64,000 nucleotides of DNA from Variovorax sp. V213 (lineage in GTDB: Bacteria > Pseudomonadota > Gammaproteobacteria > Burkholderiales > Burkholderiaceae_C), in assembly GCF_041154455.1 (NCBI RefSeq), contig NZ_AP028664.1, positions 4,279,001 to 4,343,000 on the forward strand, read 5' to 3'. Below, in pieces: positions 1-8,283 of the stretch. Numbering within the stretch: position 1 is the first letter of the stretch; every line of letters starts with the position of its first letter. The notes beneath the pieces were generated by a model, which saw only the letters and a program-made list of their open reading frames with translations, was not told where the DNA came from and did no database searches. The position numbers and the translations under genes were made by a program.

Positions 1-54
1 GATGAAGCCACCGCGATGCGCCACCACTGGCCCGAGCTGGCCGGGATGCTTTAG
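1..54 (+). CDS. C-terminal end of an unidentified protein (partial)
   Basis: An open frame runs from the first base to a TAG at 52-54 and encodes the last 17 residues of a protein, ending in Glu-Leu-Ala-Gly-Met-Leu. The frame has no in-frame stop and its codons are GC-rich like those of the neighbours. Its stop overlaps the stop codon of the convergent aroG gene (TAA on the minus strand, 51-53), a tail-to-tail arrangement. The fragment is too short to assign to a family. Confidence 0.45.
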   Translation, partial: DEATAMRHHWPELAGML

Positions 55-1169
55 CCCCTGCGCTGCTTGACGGCCTGCGACAGGGTATCGAGCACCTGCA
101 CCGAGTCGTCCCAGCCGATGCATGCATCGGTGATGCTCTTGCCGTATTCGAGGCCCGAGAGCTGGTCCTTGCCCGGCGAGAACTTCTGGGCGCCGGCCTG
201 CAGATGGCTTTCGACCATCACGCCGAAGACACGGTTCGAACCGCCGGCGATCTGGTTGGCGATGTCCTTGGCCACGTCGATCTGCTTCTGGTGCTGCTTG
301 GAGCTGTTGGCGTGGCTGCAATCGACCATCAGCGAGGGCGGCAGCTTGGCGGCCTCGAGATCCTTGCAGGCAGCTTCGACACTCGCGGCGTCGTAGTTCG
401 GCGCCTTGCCGCCGCGCAGGATCACGTGGCAGTCGCGATTGCCGTTGGTCTGCACGATCGCGACCTGGCCGTTCTTGTGCACCGACAGGAAGTGATGCCC
501 GCGCGCCGCCGCCTGGATGGCGTCGGTCGCGATGCGGATGTTGCCGTCGGTGCCGTTCTTGAAGCCGATCGGTGCCGAGAGGCCCGAGGCCAGTTCGCGG
601 TGCACCTGGCTTTCGGTGGTGCGCGCGCCGATGGCGCCCCAGGCGATCAGGTCGCCGATGTACTGCGGCGAGATCACGTCGAGAAACTCGCTGCCCGCCG
701 GCAGGCCCAGCCGGTTGATGTCGATCAGCAGCTGGCGCGCGATGCGCAGGCCTTCGTCGATGCGGAAGCTCTCGTCCAGGTACGGATCGTTGATGAGGCC
801 CTTCCAGCCGACCGTGGTGCGCGGCTTCTCGAAGTACACGCGCATCACGATCTCGAGCGTGCCGGCGTATTTTTCGCGCTCGACCTTCAGGCGGCGGGCG
901 TATTCGAGCGCCGCGGCCGGGTCGTGGATCGAACAGGGGCCCATGACCACCAGCAGCCGGTCATCCTTGCCCGCCATGATGTTGTGGATGTTGCGGCGCG
1001 TGCCTTCGATCAGCGTTTCGACCGGCGTGCCGCGAATCGGAAAGAAGCGGATCAGATGTTCGGGAGGGGGCAGCACGTTGATGTCCTTGATGCGTTCGTC
1101 GTCGGTCTTGCTGGTTTTTTCGACGCTCGCATACCAGCTGTCGCTGGTCGGGGCAGTGTTCGTGCTCAT
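51..1169 (-). CDS. aroG: 3-deoxy-7-phosphoheptulonate (DAHP) synthase, class I, AroG type
   Basis: Condenses phosphoenolpyruvate and erythrose 4-phosphate to DAHP, the first step of the shikimate pathway, in the cytoplasm. The 372 residues match the usual length of the AroG/AroF/AroH family. Metal-binding and active-site motifs are in order: GPCSIHD near residue 77, a KPRTTVGWKG stretch, DCSHANS near 282, MVESHL, and a final TDACIGWDD. The ATG at 1167-1169 is the start. A leader peptide rich in Tyr, Phe and Trp codons followed by a hairpin with a T-run lies directly upstream (1205-1334), which suggests control by transcription attenuation in response to aromatic amino acids. Which amino acid inhibits the enzyme cannot be told from the sequence with certainty. 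The 3' end overlaps a convergent gene. Confidence 0.95.
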   Translation of the reverse strand: MSTNTAPTSDSWYASVEKTSKTDDERIKDINVLPPPEHLIRFFPIRGTPVETLIEGTRRNIHNIMAGKDDRLLVVMGPCSIHDPAAALEYARRLKVEREKYAGTLEIVMRVYFEKPRTTVGWKGLINDPYLDESFRIDEGLRIARQLLIDINRLGLPAGSEFLDVISPQYIGDLIAWGAIGARTTESQVHRELASGLSAPIGFKNGTDGNIRIATDAIQAAARGHHFLSVHKNGQVAIVQTNGNRDCHVILRGGKAPNYDAASVEAACKDLEAAKLPPSLMVDCSHANSSKQHQKQIDVAKDIANQIAGGSNRVFGVMVESHLQAGAQKFSPGKDQLSGLEYGKSITDACIGWDDSVQVLDTLSQAVKQRRG

Positions 1170-1204
1170 GGTGTTTTCCTTGTGGGTGAAGATCGTCAGG
1201 GCAT

Positions 1205-1240
1205 AAAAAAACCGCCGGGGCTCGAGGCGCCGGCGGTTTT
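1205..1240 (-). terminator. Intrinsic terminator/attenuator in the aroG leader
   Basis: Read on the minus strand, AAAACCGCCGG (1208-1218 on the plus strand) pairs perfectly with CCGGCGGTTTT (1230-1240) as an 11-bp stem around an 11-nt loop, and is followed by a run of seven T (1205-1211). It lies between the stop of the putative leader peptide (1260) and the aroG start (1169). The upper half of the stem, CCGGCGG, has an identical copy inside the leader reading frame (codons 17-19). That copy could compete for the opposite arm and act as an antiterminator. Confidence 0.75.
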
Positions 1241-1259
1241 GGGAGGGTGTTCGTTTGCT

Positions 1260-1334
1260 TTACGCGCTCGCCTCTCGTCCGCCGGAAACCGGGAACCAAA
1301 AGTAGGCAAAGAAATAAGCGCGGAGGGCGGACAT
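1260..1334 (-). CDS. Putative aromatic-amino-acid leader peptide of aroG (24 residues)
   Basis: A minus-strand ATG at 1332-1334 opens a 24-codon frame ending in TAA at 1260-1262. Codons 7-14 read Tyr-Phe-Phe-Ala-Tyr-Phe-Trp-Phe, so seven of eight are aromatic. Twenty nucleotides downstream is a terminator hairpin, then aroG, the gene for the first aromatic pathway enzyme. This is the classic layout of an attenuation leader such as pheL or trpL. No good Shine-Dalgarno site precedes the ATG. A possible -10 box (TACATT) ends only eight bases before it, so the message could be leaderless. The main alternative is that this is a copy of a dispersed intergenic repeat that happens to be open. Confidence 0.6.
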   Translation of the reverse strand: MSALRAYFFAYFWFPVSGGREASA

Positions 1335-1342
1335 GTGGGCGA

Positions 1343-1373
1343 AATGTAGCACGGAAAACAGAAAGCCAGGCAA
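1343..1373 (-). promoter_or_regulatory. Possible sigma-70 promoter of the aroG leader
   Basis: On the minus strand there is a TTGCCT (-35 candidate, 1368-1373) and a TACATT (-10 candidate, 1343-1348) with a 19-bp gap. Shifting the -10 to GCTACA gives a 17-bp gap. Transcription would begin close to the leader peptide ATG at 1334. The match is moderate and the call rests mainly on position. Confidence 0.35.
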
Positions 1374-1391
1374 GGGCCCGGCTCCGAAAGC

Positions 1392-1928
1392 TCAGCGGTA
1401 CCCGGATTCGTTGGCGTTGTGGATGATCCAGATCAGGTTGCCGCCCGAGTAGTCACCCATGCCGCCACCCGCGAAAACCAGCCGGCCCTGGCCCTTGTAG
1501 GTCATCTCGTAGCGGTGGCGATCGCCGCCGAAATAGAACGGAATGAAGGCCTTGCCCGTCACATAGGCGCCCTGGTCGGTCGGCTGGCCGGCAATGTCGG
1601 TGACCTGCCTGGCGCTCATGCCGATCTGCAGCCGGTTGAACCTGCTGTTGCGCGTCGGGTTGCCGGTGATCTCGCCTTCGTAGCCGTTCAGGCCCTTGAC
1701 GGTGCGGCCGCTGCCGGCTTCGACCTTGGAGGAATCGATCACGTTGCCCTGCGCATCCATCCCGGCCTTGGCGCCTGCGCGGGCCGGTGTCGCAGGGGCG
1801 GCAGCGGGCGCGGCTGCGGGTTGGCTGGTGCCCGAACCGCCGCGCGATGCGCAGCCGGCCGTTGCCAGCAATGCCACTGCGGCAGTCACGGCCCACAGAG
1901 CCGCAGACGAATTGATCCTGATCCTCAT
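1392..1928 (-). CDS. BamE/SmpA-OmlA-like outer membrane lipoprotein
   Basis: A 178-residue protein with a lipoprotein signal peptide: basic MRIR start, a hydrophobic stretch, then a lipobox ending LLATAGC, so Cys at about residue 27 would be lipidated. An Ala/Pro-rich linker follows. The C-terminal part, with an LQIGMSARQVTDIAGQPT stretch, resembles the fold of BamE/SmpA-OmlA proteins, which support outer membrane protein assembly. The usual BamE core is shorter, so this may be a paralogue rather than BamE itself. The start at 1928 is preferred over an ATG 15 codons upstream because AAGGAG lies seven bases before it. It is 49 bases downstream of tldD on the same strand. Confidence 0.65.
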   Translation of the reverse strand: MRIRINSSAALWAVTAAVALLATAGCASRGGSGTSQPAAAPAAAPATPARAGAKAGMDAQGNVIDSSKVEAGSGRTVKGLNGYEGEITGNPTRNSRFNRLQIGMSARQVTDIAGQPTDQGAYVTGKAFIPFYFGGDRHRYEMTYKGQGRLVFAGGGMGDYSGGNLIWIIHNANESGYR

Positions 1929-1977
1929 CGAATGCTCCTTGTTGTAAAAAAACGTAGGAGCGAAGCTTAGCAAGCTC

Positions 1978-3438
1978 TCAGGCCGTGCCGCCTACGGTCA
2001 AACCATCGATGCGCAAGGTGGGCTGGCCCACCCCGACCGGCACGCTCTGGCCTTCCTTGCCGCAGGTGCCCACGCCGGAATCGAGCGCCATGTCGTTGCC
2101 GATCATCGTCACGCGGGTGAGCGCGTCCGGGCCGTTGCCCACGATGGTCGCGCCCTTCACCGGGTACTGGATCTTTCCGTTCTCGACCCAGTAGGCTTCG
2201 CTCGCGGAGAACACGAACTTGCCGCTGGTGATGTCGACCTGCCCGCCGCCGAAGTTGGTGGCGTACAGGCCCTTCTTGATGCTCGCGACGATTTCCTTCG
2301 GGTCCTTGTCGCCGCCCAGCATGTAGGTGTTGGTCATGCGCGGCATCGGCACGTGGGCGTAGCTTTCGCGGCGGCCGTTGCCCGTGGGCTTGACCTTCAT
2401 GAGGCGCGCGTTGAGCGAATCCTGGATGTAGCCCTTGAGGATGCCGTCCTCGATGAGCACGTTGCGTTGGCTCGCGTTGCCCTCGTCGTCGACATTGAGC
2501 GACCCGCGGCGGTCGGCAATGGTGCCGTCGTCGAGCACGGTCACGCCCTTGGCCGCCACGCGCTGGCCGATGCGGCCCGAGAACGCGCTCGAGCCCTTGC
2601 GGTTGAAGTCGCCCTCGAGGCCATGGCCGATGGCCTCGTGCAGCAGGATGCCGGGCCAGCCGGAACCGAGCACCACCGTCATTTCGCCGGCCGGGGCCGG
2701 CCGGGCATCGAGGTTGGTCAGTGCGGCCTTCACGGCCTGGTCGACGTATTCGGCGATCTGCTCGTCGTTGAAGTAGGCCAGCCCGAAACGCCCGCCACCG
2801 CCGCCCGAGCCGACTTCGCGCCGGCCGTTCTGCTCGGCAATCACGGTGACCGACAGGCGCACCAGCGGACGCACGTCGGCCGCCAGCGTGCCGTCGGCGC
2901 GCGCCACCAGCACCACGTCGTACTCGCTCGCGAGGCCCGCCATGACCTGCGCCACGCGCGGATCGCGCGAACGGGCGAGCTTTTCGACCTTTTCGAGCAG
3001 CTTGACCTTGGCCGTGCTGTCGAGCGTTGAAATGGGGTCGATGCCGCTGTAGAGCGACCGGCTCGACGCGATCTTGCGCGTGGCCGTCTTCACCCGGCCG
3101 GTGCGGCCCGCGGAAGAAATCGACCGCACGGTGCGCGCGGCATCGAGCAGCGACGCCTCGGAAATGTCGTCCGAATAGGCGAAGGCGGTTTTCTCACCGC
3201 TGACCGCACGCACGCCGACGCCCTGGTCGATGCTGAAACTGCCGGTCTTGACGATGCCCTCTTCGAGGCTCCAGCCTTCGCTGCGCGTGTACTGGAAGTA
3301 CAGGTCGGCGTCGTCCACCTTGTGCGCAGTGATCTCGGCCAGGGCCTTGCCCAGGTGCGATTCGTCGAGGCCGAACGGCGTGAGAAGGAGCTGTTGCGCC
3401 GTGGCGAGGCGCTCGATGGTGGGTTCGCGAGAGATCAT
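1978..3438 (-). CDS. tldD: Metalloprotease TldD
   Basis: TldD forms a heterodimeric zinc metallopeptidase with TldE/PmbA. It is known for degrading unfolded peptides, processing some modified peptides such as microcin B17 precursors, and degrading the CcdA antitoxin. At 486 residues it has the normal length. The family zinc-site region HEAIGHGLEGDF is present near residue 270, and the glycine-rich C-terminal half (GTCGKEGQSVPVGVGQPTLR) is typical. The TldE/PmbA partner is not in the window; in many genomes it lies elsewhere. It is transcribed in the same direction as rodA upstream (40-base gap) and the BamE-like gene downstream, so co-transcription is possible. Confidence 0.95.
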   Translation of the reverse strand: MISREPTIERLATAQQLLLTPFGLDESHLGKALAEITAHKVDDADLYFQYTRSEGWSLEEGIVKTGSFSIDQGVGVRAVSGEKTAFAYSDDISEASLLDAARTVRSISSAGRTGRVKTATRKIASSRSLYSGIDPISTLDSTAKVKLLEKVEKLARSRDPRVAQVMAGLASEYDVVLVARADGTLAADVRPLVRLSVTVIAEQNGRREVGSGGGGGRFGLAYFNDEQIAEYVDQAVKAALTNLDARPAPAGEMTVVLGSGWPGILLHEAIGHGLEGDFNRKGSSAFSGRIGQRVAAKGVTVLDDGTIADRRGSLNVDDEGNASQRNVLIEDGILKGYIQDSLNARLMKVKPTGNGRRESYAHVPMPRMTNTYMLGGDKDPKEIVASIKKGLYATNFGGGQVDITSGKFVFSASEAYWVENGKIQYPVKGATIVGNGPDALTRVTMIGNDMALDSGVGTCGKEGQSVPVGVGQPTLRIDGLTVGGTA

Positions 3439-3478
3439 GAAGGGGATTATTGCTCGCCCCCACGCTTTGCGTACTGCG

Positions 3479-4633
3479 CTAGTTCTGGGCGAGCTTGCGG
3501 GCCCTGGCTATGGACATCAGGATCCCCAGGCCCAGCCCCAGCGTGACCATGGCGGTGCCACCGTAGCTGATGAACGGCAGCGGCACGCCCACCACGGGCA
3601 GGATGCCGCTCACCATGCCCATGTTGACGAAGGCATAGGTGAAGAAAATCATCGTCACCGCCCCCGCCAGGAGCCGCGAGAACAGCGTGGTGGCATTGGC
3701 CGCGATGGCCAGCCCGCGGAAGATCAGCAGGATGAAGGCCGCGATCAGCGCCAGGTTGCCCACGAGGCCGAATTCCTCGGAGTACGCCGCAAAGATGAAG
3801 TCGGTGGTGCGCTCGGGAATGAATTCGAGGTGCGTCTGCGTGCCCTGCATGAAGCCCTTGCCGCCCACACCGCCCGAGCCGATGGCGATCATCCCCTGGA
3901 TGATGTGGAAGCCCTTGCCGAGCGGGTCCTTGCTCGGGTCGAGCAGCGTGCAGATGCGCTGCTTCTGGTAGTCGTGCAGCACGCGCCAGTCGACGCCGTC
4001 GGCGCACAGCTGCGACTCGAAGCCCACGATCAGCGTCACGGCAATGGCGCCGATCACCACCGGGGGAACGATCAGCTTCCACGACAGCCCGGCGAAAAAG
4101 ATGACCGCCATGCCGGCCGCGAGCACCAAGAGCGAGGTGCCCAGGTCGGGCTGCTTCATGATGAGCCCCACCGGCACCGCCAGCAGCACCGTGGCCACCA
4201 CGAAATCGAGCGGCCGCAACTGGCCTTCCCGGCGCTGGAACCACCAGGCCAGCATCAGCGGCATCGCGATCTTGAGGATCTCGCTGGGCTGGATCACCAC
4301 GCCGACGTTGATCCAGCGGGTGGCGCCCTTCTTGGTGATGCCGAAGAGCGCCACCGCCACCAGCAGCGCCACCCCGGTGGCATAGAGCGGCACCGCGAAG
4401 ATCATCAGCCGCTGCGGCGGCACCTGCGCCACCACGAACATGATGAAGCCGGCCAGCAGCATGTTGCGGCCATGGTCGGCAAAGCGCGAGCCATGGTCAT
4501 AGCCCGACGAATACATGGTGAGCAGCCCGGCAAAGGCCAGCAGCAGGACTGCAAAGGCCAGAAAGCCGTCGAAGCCCTGGAAAATGGGCGCGATGCGGCG
4601 CGCCAGGGAGGGCTGATTGAACACGGCGGACAT
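3479..4633 (-). CDS. rodA: Rod shape-determining peptidoglycan glycosyltransferase RodA
   Basis: SEDS-family polytopic inner membrane protein that polymerises lipid II into glycan strands for side-wall elongation, working with the class B transpeptidase PBP2. Its 384 residues carry about ten hydrophobic segments. Family motifs include GATRWINVGVVIQPSE (about residue 102), KQPDLGTSLL, the large loop with the cysteine-containing CTLLDP segment, ERTTDFIFA, and a C-terminal GGTAMVTLGLGLGILMS. RodA is favoured over FtsW because FtsW is encoded separately in the dcw cluster at 26359-27657 and this copy has the long RodA-type loop. mreBCD and mrdA are not in the window. Confidence 0.93.
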   Translation of the reverse strand: MSAVFNQPSLARRIAPIFQGFDGFLAFAVLLLAFAGLLTMYSSGYDHGSRFADHGRNMLLAGFIMFVVAQVPPQRLMIFAVPLYATGVALLVAVALFGITKKGATRWINVGVVIQPSEILKIAMPLMLAWWFQRREGQLRPLDFVVATVLLAVPVGLIMKQPDLGTSLLVLAAGMAVIFFAGLSWKLIVPPVVIGAIAVTLIVGFESQLCADGVDWRVLHDYQKQRICTLLDPSKDPLGKGFHIIQGMIAIGSGGVGGKGFMQGTQTHLEFIPERTTDFIFAAYSEEFGLVGNLALIAAFILLIFRGLAIAANATTLFSRLLAGAVTMIFFTYAFVNMGMVSGILPVVGVPLPFISYGGTAMVTLGLGLGILMSIARARKLAQN

Positions 4634-4665
4634 GGAGGCGGATTATCCGCGCCCCGCGAGGCACG

Positions 4666-6522
4666 TCAGCCGAAATCGAGCCGAACGACCGTGCGCCCCG
4701 GTCGGCTTTCAAGCGCCAGCCGGGCGCCGAGCGTGGCGGCGCGCTCCGAAAGCGCCCTGGGCACCCGCGATGTGTCGAAGCCCCGTCCATCGTCGACCAC
4801 GCGCAGCTGCACGGCGCCGGCCAGGTTTTCGGCCTCGATCCGGAGCGTCTTCGCGTGGGCGTGTTGCAGCACATTGGAGATGGCCTCGAACAGCAGGAAC
4901 TGCAATTGCCGCATGCCCTGCGCGTCGAGCCGCTTCACCGCGGGCACCTCGTCCACCGCCCACTCGAATGCGATGCCGGAGGCCGCCAGTCGCGGCTCCA
5001 GCCGGTAGCGCAATGCCGCCAGCAGGGCGCCAACGTCGCCGGGCGGCAAATGGATCGAATCGATCGACAGCTTGAGCTTGTCGAGCGAATCGCGCAGCGT
5101 GCGCAGCAGTTCATCGGAGCTCGCCTGGCCCGATTGCAGTTGCCGGATCGCCGAGCTGATGTGCGAACCCACGCCGTCGTGCATGTCGCGCAGGATGCGT
5201 TCGCGCTCGTGGGTGCGCGCCTGGTCGCGCGCCACCTGCTCCAGCGCCGCGAAGGTGGACGCGAGTTCGCGCTCGCGCTGCGCCACGCGCTCGGCCAGGG
5301 TCGCGACCCAGCCACGCGCCTCGACGCTCGCGGCATGGAAGCGCCGCAACACGATCAAGAGCAGCGCAATGCCGAAGAAGACCGACGAATACCGCACCCA
5401 GGTGGTCTCGCCGTAGGCATCGCTCAGGCGGATCACGAGCCAGTCGCGGGTGCCGAAGCCCAGTGTCGCCAGCGCAGCGGCCGCCACCAGCAGGCGCCCC
5501 GCGTTCGGCCGCCTGACCGTCGCCACCGCAAAAGCGCCGACGAACAGCGTGACGAGCACGATTTCCAGCGCGAGCCAGCCGGTGAGCCAATAGGGCTGCT
5601 CACGGTGCAGCGCCATGGCACTCGACGCGAAGGTTCCTGCCACCACGGCGGCCATCGGCCAGCGCAGCCAGCGCATGCGCGGGTTGCCGTCCCAGCCGGC
5701 CAGGTGGTAGCAGAACATCATGGCGGACGCGGCCCAGCCCGCATAGCAGGTGGCCATCAGCACGCCCCAAGGGCCCCAGGGAAGAGGCGGCTCGGCAATC
5801 ACGCCGTCGGCCACCCGCAAGGCCCAGCAGAACTCGGCCAGCGCCGCCCAGAAATAGATACCGTCGCGCCGCCGCCATCCGACCGCACCGGCATCCACCT
5901 GCGTGAGCCACAAGGCCAGTGCGATGCCCCCGACGATGAGGCTGAAGGCGGTCAGCAACACCGAGCCGGTAAAACGCCAGGCATAGGCGCTCTCGAAGAG
6001 GTCGGTGCGCACCGGCGTCGCGGGCCCGATGGTCACGCGCGAAAGCCCGGCGCGGCGGGCGCTGTCGGCGCGGATGCGAATCTGCAGGCGGTTGTCGCCC
6101 GCCTTCAGCAAGTGCCCCGGCACCGGCACATAGATGGGCGCTTTGGCATAGTCGGCGCCGTTGCCCCGGGCCAGGTCTCCAAAAGCCTGCAGCAAGGCGT
6201 CGTTGAGCCGCACCTCGAGGACGTTGCCGGCGCGGGGTATGAAGATGCCCCAGGGCGTCGAGGGCTCGGTCGCCAGCGCGAAAGGCAGCTCGAAATCCGC
6301 AAGACCCGGGCGTCCGGCGTGCCGGCGATCCCAGTGGTAGGACAACTCGACGGGCGCCTGGTGCGTGACGCCGTCGATGGTGGTGGTGACAGTGCCGCGC
6401 CGCAGTTCGATCGGGCTTTCCGCCGGCGCAGCCGCTGCGGCACGCGCCGCGGCCAGCAGCGCCAGCGCAAGTCCCATGGCGAAAAGGGCCCGTGCCGGGC
6501 CTCCGAACATGCGCCCGGCCAC
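4666..6522 (-). CDS. Membrane sensor histidine kinase, NarL/LuxR-partner type
   Basis: A 618-residue sensor kinase. An N-terminal signal-like hydrophobic segment (residues 13-33) precedes an extracytoplasmic region of about 150 residues with a beta-rich, 7TMR-DISM-like look. About seven hydrophobic segments follow between residues 185 and 395. After a coiled coil comes a HisKA_3 box, RDMHDGVGSH, with phospho-acceptor His at about 448, then a HATPase domain with EAISNVLQHAHA (Asn near 550) and DDGRGFD. The translation starts at a GTG (6520-6522) eight bases beyond the response regulator stop; an ATG four codons later is an alternative. The regulator at 6528-7268 immediately upstream is the obvious partner. 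The ligand is unknown. Confidence 0.85.
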   Translation of the reverse strand: MAGRMFGGPARALFAMGLALALLAAARAAAAAPAESPIELRRGTVTTTIDGVTHQAPVELSYHWDRRHAGRPGLADFELPFALATEPSTPWGIFIPRAGNVLEVRLNDALLQAFGDLARGNGADYAKAPIYVPVPGHLLKAGDNRLQIRIRADSARRAGLSRVTIGPATPVRTDLFESAYAWRFTGSVLLTAFSLIVGGIALALWLTQVDAGAVGWRRRDGIYFWAALAEFCWALRVADGVIAEPPLPWGPWGVLMATCYAGWAASAMMFCYHLAGWDGNPRMRWLRWPMAAVVAGTFASSAMALHREQPYWLTGWLALEIVLVTLFVGAFAVATVRRPNAGRLLVAAAALATLGFGTRDWLVIRLSDAYGETTWVRYSSVFFGIALLLIVLRRFHAASVEARGWVATLAERVAQRERELASTFAALEQVARDQARTHERERILRDMHDGVGSHISSAIRQLQSGQASSDELLRTLRDSLDKLKLSIDSIHLPPGDVGALLAALRYRLEPRLAASGIAFEWAVDEVPAVKRLDAQGMRQLQFLLFEAISNVLQHAHAKTLRIEAENLAGAVQLRVVDDGRGFDTSRVPRALSERAATLGARLALESRPGRTVVRLDFG

Positions 6523-6527
6523 GTGGT

Positions 6528-7268
6528 TCAGCCTGGGTGGGACAGCAGGCCGAGGCGCGTGGCTTCGAACACGGCCTCGCTCTTGGAATGCACCGCCAGC
6601 TTGCCGTAGAGATTCTTGATGTGCGTCTGCACCGTGTGAACGCTCAGCCCCTTGAGACGCGCAATTTCCGCATAGGAGAACCCGCGCGCAATCAGCGTGA
6701 GCACTTCGTGCTCGCGAGCCGAGAGCAGGCTGGGCGCCGCGGTGCCGGCGGCAGCCTCGGGGGCGGCCACGGCGGCGGGGGTGCCCGCCAGCTGCAGGCT
6801 GCGGTACTTGGCGAGCACCCGCCGCGCGATCATGGGCGAGATGGGCGATGCACCGGCCTTCATCTCGACGATGGTTTGCGCAATGTCCTCGGGCGCGGCG
6901 TCCTTGTGGATATAGCCGACGGCACCGGCCTCGATGCTGGAGAGCACGTTTTCCTCATCGCCGAAGACGGAGATCACCAGCGGCTCGCAGCCGGGAAAGC
7001 GCGCCACGGCCTCGCGGATCACGTCCAGTCCGCTGCCGTCGGGCATGCCGAGGTCGACCAGCAGCACGTCGGGGATGGTGGTGGTCTGGGCCAGCCAGCT
7101 CAATGCCTCCTGCACCGTGCCTGCGCTTCCCAGCCAGAACAGGTGCGGGCTGCGCTGCACGCTGGCCTCGAAGAAGGCGCGCGCGCGGCTGTCGTCCTCG
7201 ACGACGAGCACGCCCCAACGGCGTGTCATTCCCGCATCCAGAGCCTCGATGTTCATGGGCGTGAGCAT
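6528..7268 (-). CDS. Response regulator, NarL/FixJ (LuxR-type HTH) family
   Basis: A 246-residue two-component regulator. The receiver domain (about residues 18-135) has the acidic pair VVEDD near 24-26, phospho-acceptor Asp at about 72 in VDLGMPDG, and a conserved Lys in GYIHKDA. A GerE/LuxR helix-turn-helix occupies roughly 182-246, with LSAREHEVLTLIARGFSYAEIA and LSVHTVQTHIKNLYGKL. The linker is Ala-rich. The gene is the first of a pair with the histidine kinase five bases downstream, an arrangement that implies phosphotransfer between them. The ATG at 7268 is used because GAGG lies four bases upstream; a second ATG four codons later is possible. Target genes are not evident. Confidence 0.9.
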   Translation of the reverse strand: MLTPMNIEALDAGMTRRWGVLVVEDDSRARAFFEASVQRSPHLFWLGSAGTVQEALSWLAQTTTIPDVLLVDLGMPDGSGLDVIREAVARFPGCEPLVISVFGDEENVLSSIEAGAVGYIHKDAAPEDIAQTIVEMKAGASPISPMIARRVLAKYRSLQLAGTPAAVAAPEAAAGTAAPSLLSAREHEVLTLIARGFSYAEIARLKGLSVHTVQTHIKNLYGKLAVHSKSEAVFEATRLGLLSHPG

Positions 7269-7623
7269 AAGCCTCGGCGAAAGGTCGCACGGCCGCGCAG
7301 CCTCCCGTTTTCATGGGATGCCCCGCCCTCTGCGGGCCGCGAAACTGATGCTGGCTTGCCACTCCTGCGGCCCGACTGAGCCTGCCGCAGGTGCAAGTTG
7401 AATACTTTTGATTTCTAGAAGACAGGCCCCAAGCAGATTGAGCAAAGAAAATCCCCGCGCTTCGGAGGCCACAGTGGTACACCGACACCTTCCTGCAAGA
7501 AGCCCGCGTCCCGGAGAACTGGGCTCCGGGGGGCGCCTTGCGCCCATGGACCTCATGCAAAATTACCCGCCTCCTTCACCGAAGGAGTCGAGTCGACCGC
7601 ACCACTTTCAGTCTCCACCACGC
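7269..7623. other. Divergent intergenic region between the response regulator and the YqiA-like gene
   Basis: These 355 bases separate a minus-strand two-component pair from a plus-strand esterase gene, so promoters for both should lie here. Composition drops in GC around 7395-7450, as expected for a promoter zone. I could not find a convincing paired -35/-10 set or an operator. The open frame upstream of 7624 on the plus strand continues without a stop but has no family resemblance, so I treat it as non-coding. Confidence 0.5.
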
Positions 7624-8217
7624 ATGGACCCGCAAACCACTCATCTGTTGTACCTGCACGGATTCCGCTCCTCGCCCCGTTCGACCAAGGCGCGGCTGAT
7701 GGCGCAGCGCGTGGCGCGGGAGCATCCCGATCTGCAGTGGTGGTGCCCGCAATTGCCTCCTTCTCCACGCGAAGCCATCGACATGATCATGAAGGGCATC
7801 GCAGACTGGCCGCGCAAGTCGATGGCGGTGGTGGGCTCCTCGCTCGGAGGCTTCTATGCCACCTACGTGGCAGGCATGACGCGATGCCGCACCGTGCTGC
7901 TCAACCCGGCGGTACATCCGGCGCGCGACCTCGCGCTCTACATCGGCGACCAGACGACGTGGCAAGACCCGGCCGAGCATTTCTATTTTCGGCCCGAGTA
8001 CATCCAGGAGCTGCGCACCATGGAAGTCGGCGCGCTCACACGCCCCGAGCGCGTGCTGGCCATCATCGCCAAGGGCGACGAGGCGCTCGACTGGCACGAA
8101 ACCTCGGCGCGCTACCCCGACAGCAACATCAAGCTGCTCGAGGGAGGCGACCATGCGCTGTCCGATTTCGAGGAAAACCACCTCGACGACGTGATGGCGT
8201 TCATCAACCCCATCTGA
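7624..8217 (+). CDS. YqiA/YcfP-type alpha/beta-fold esterase
   Basis: A 197-residue serine hydrolase of the UPF0227 family (YqiA in E. coli, an esterase active on short acyl esters). It begins LLYLHGFRSS near residue 8. The nucleophile elbow GSSLGG is near residue 79, the acid is probably Asp in KGDEALDW, and the His is in GGDHALSDF near the C terminus, so the triad is complete. The start at 7624 is chosen because the family begins directly with this LYLHGF strand; the open frame upstream shows no homology. It lies 66 bases before the RNB exoribonuclease gene in the same direction. Confidence 0.8.
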   Translation: MDPQTTHLLYLHGFRSSPRSTKARLMAQRVAREHPDLQWWCPQLPPSPREAIDMIMKGIADWPRKSMAVVGSSLGGFYATYVAGMTRCRTVLLNPAVHPARDLALYIGDQTTWQDPAEHFYFRPEYIQELRTMEVGALTRPERVLAIIAKGDEALDWHETSARYPDSNIKLLEGGDHALSDFEENHLDDVMAFINPI

Positions 8218-8283
8218 AGTCCGGACGAGACACCGCGGAAGCGGGCAAGCCTGGGGGCGTACCAAGTCTGGGACAATCCGGGC

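Noticed and set aside
1946..1980. Possible terminator between tldD and the BamE-like gene
   Set aside because: The stem AGCTT/AAGCT is only five bases and the seven-T run lies more than ten bases away, so it does not form a proper intrinsic terminator.
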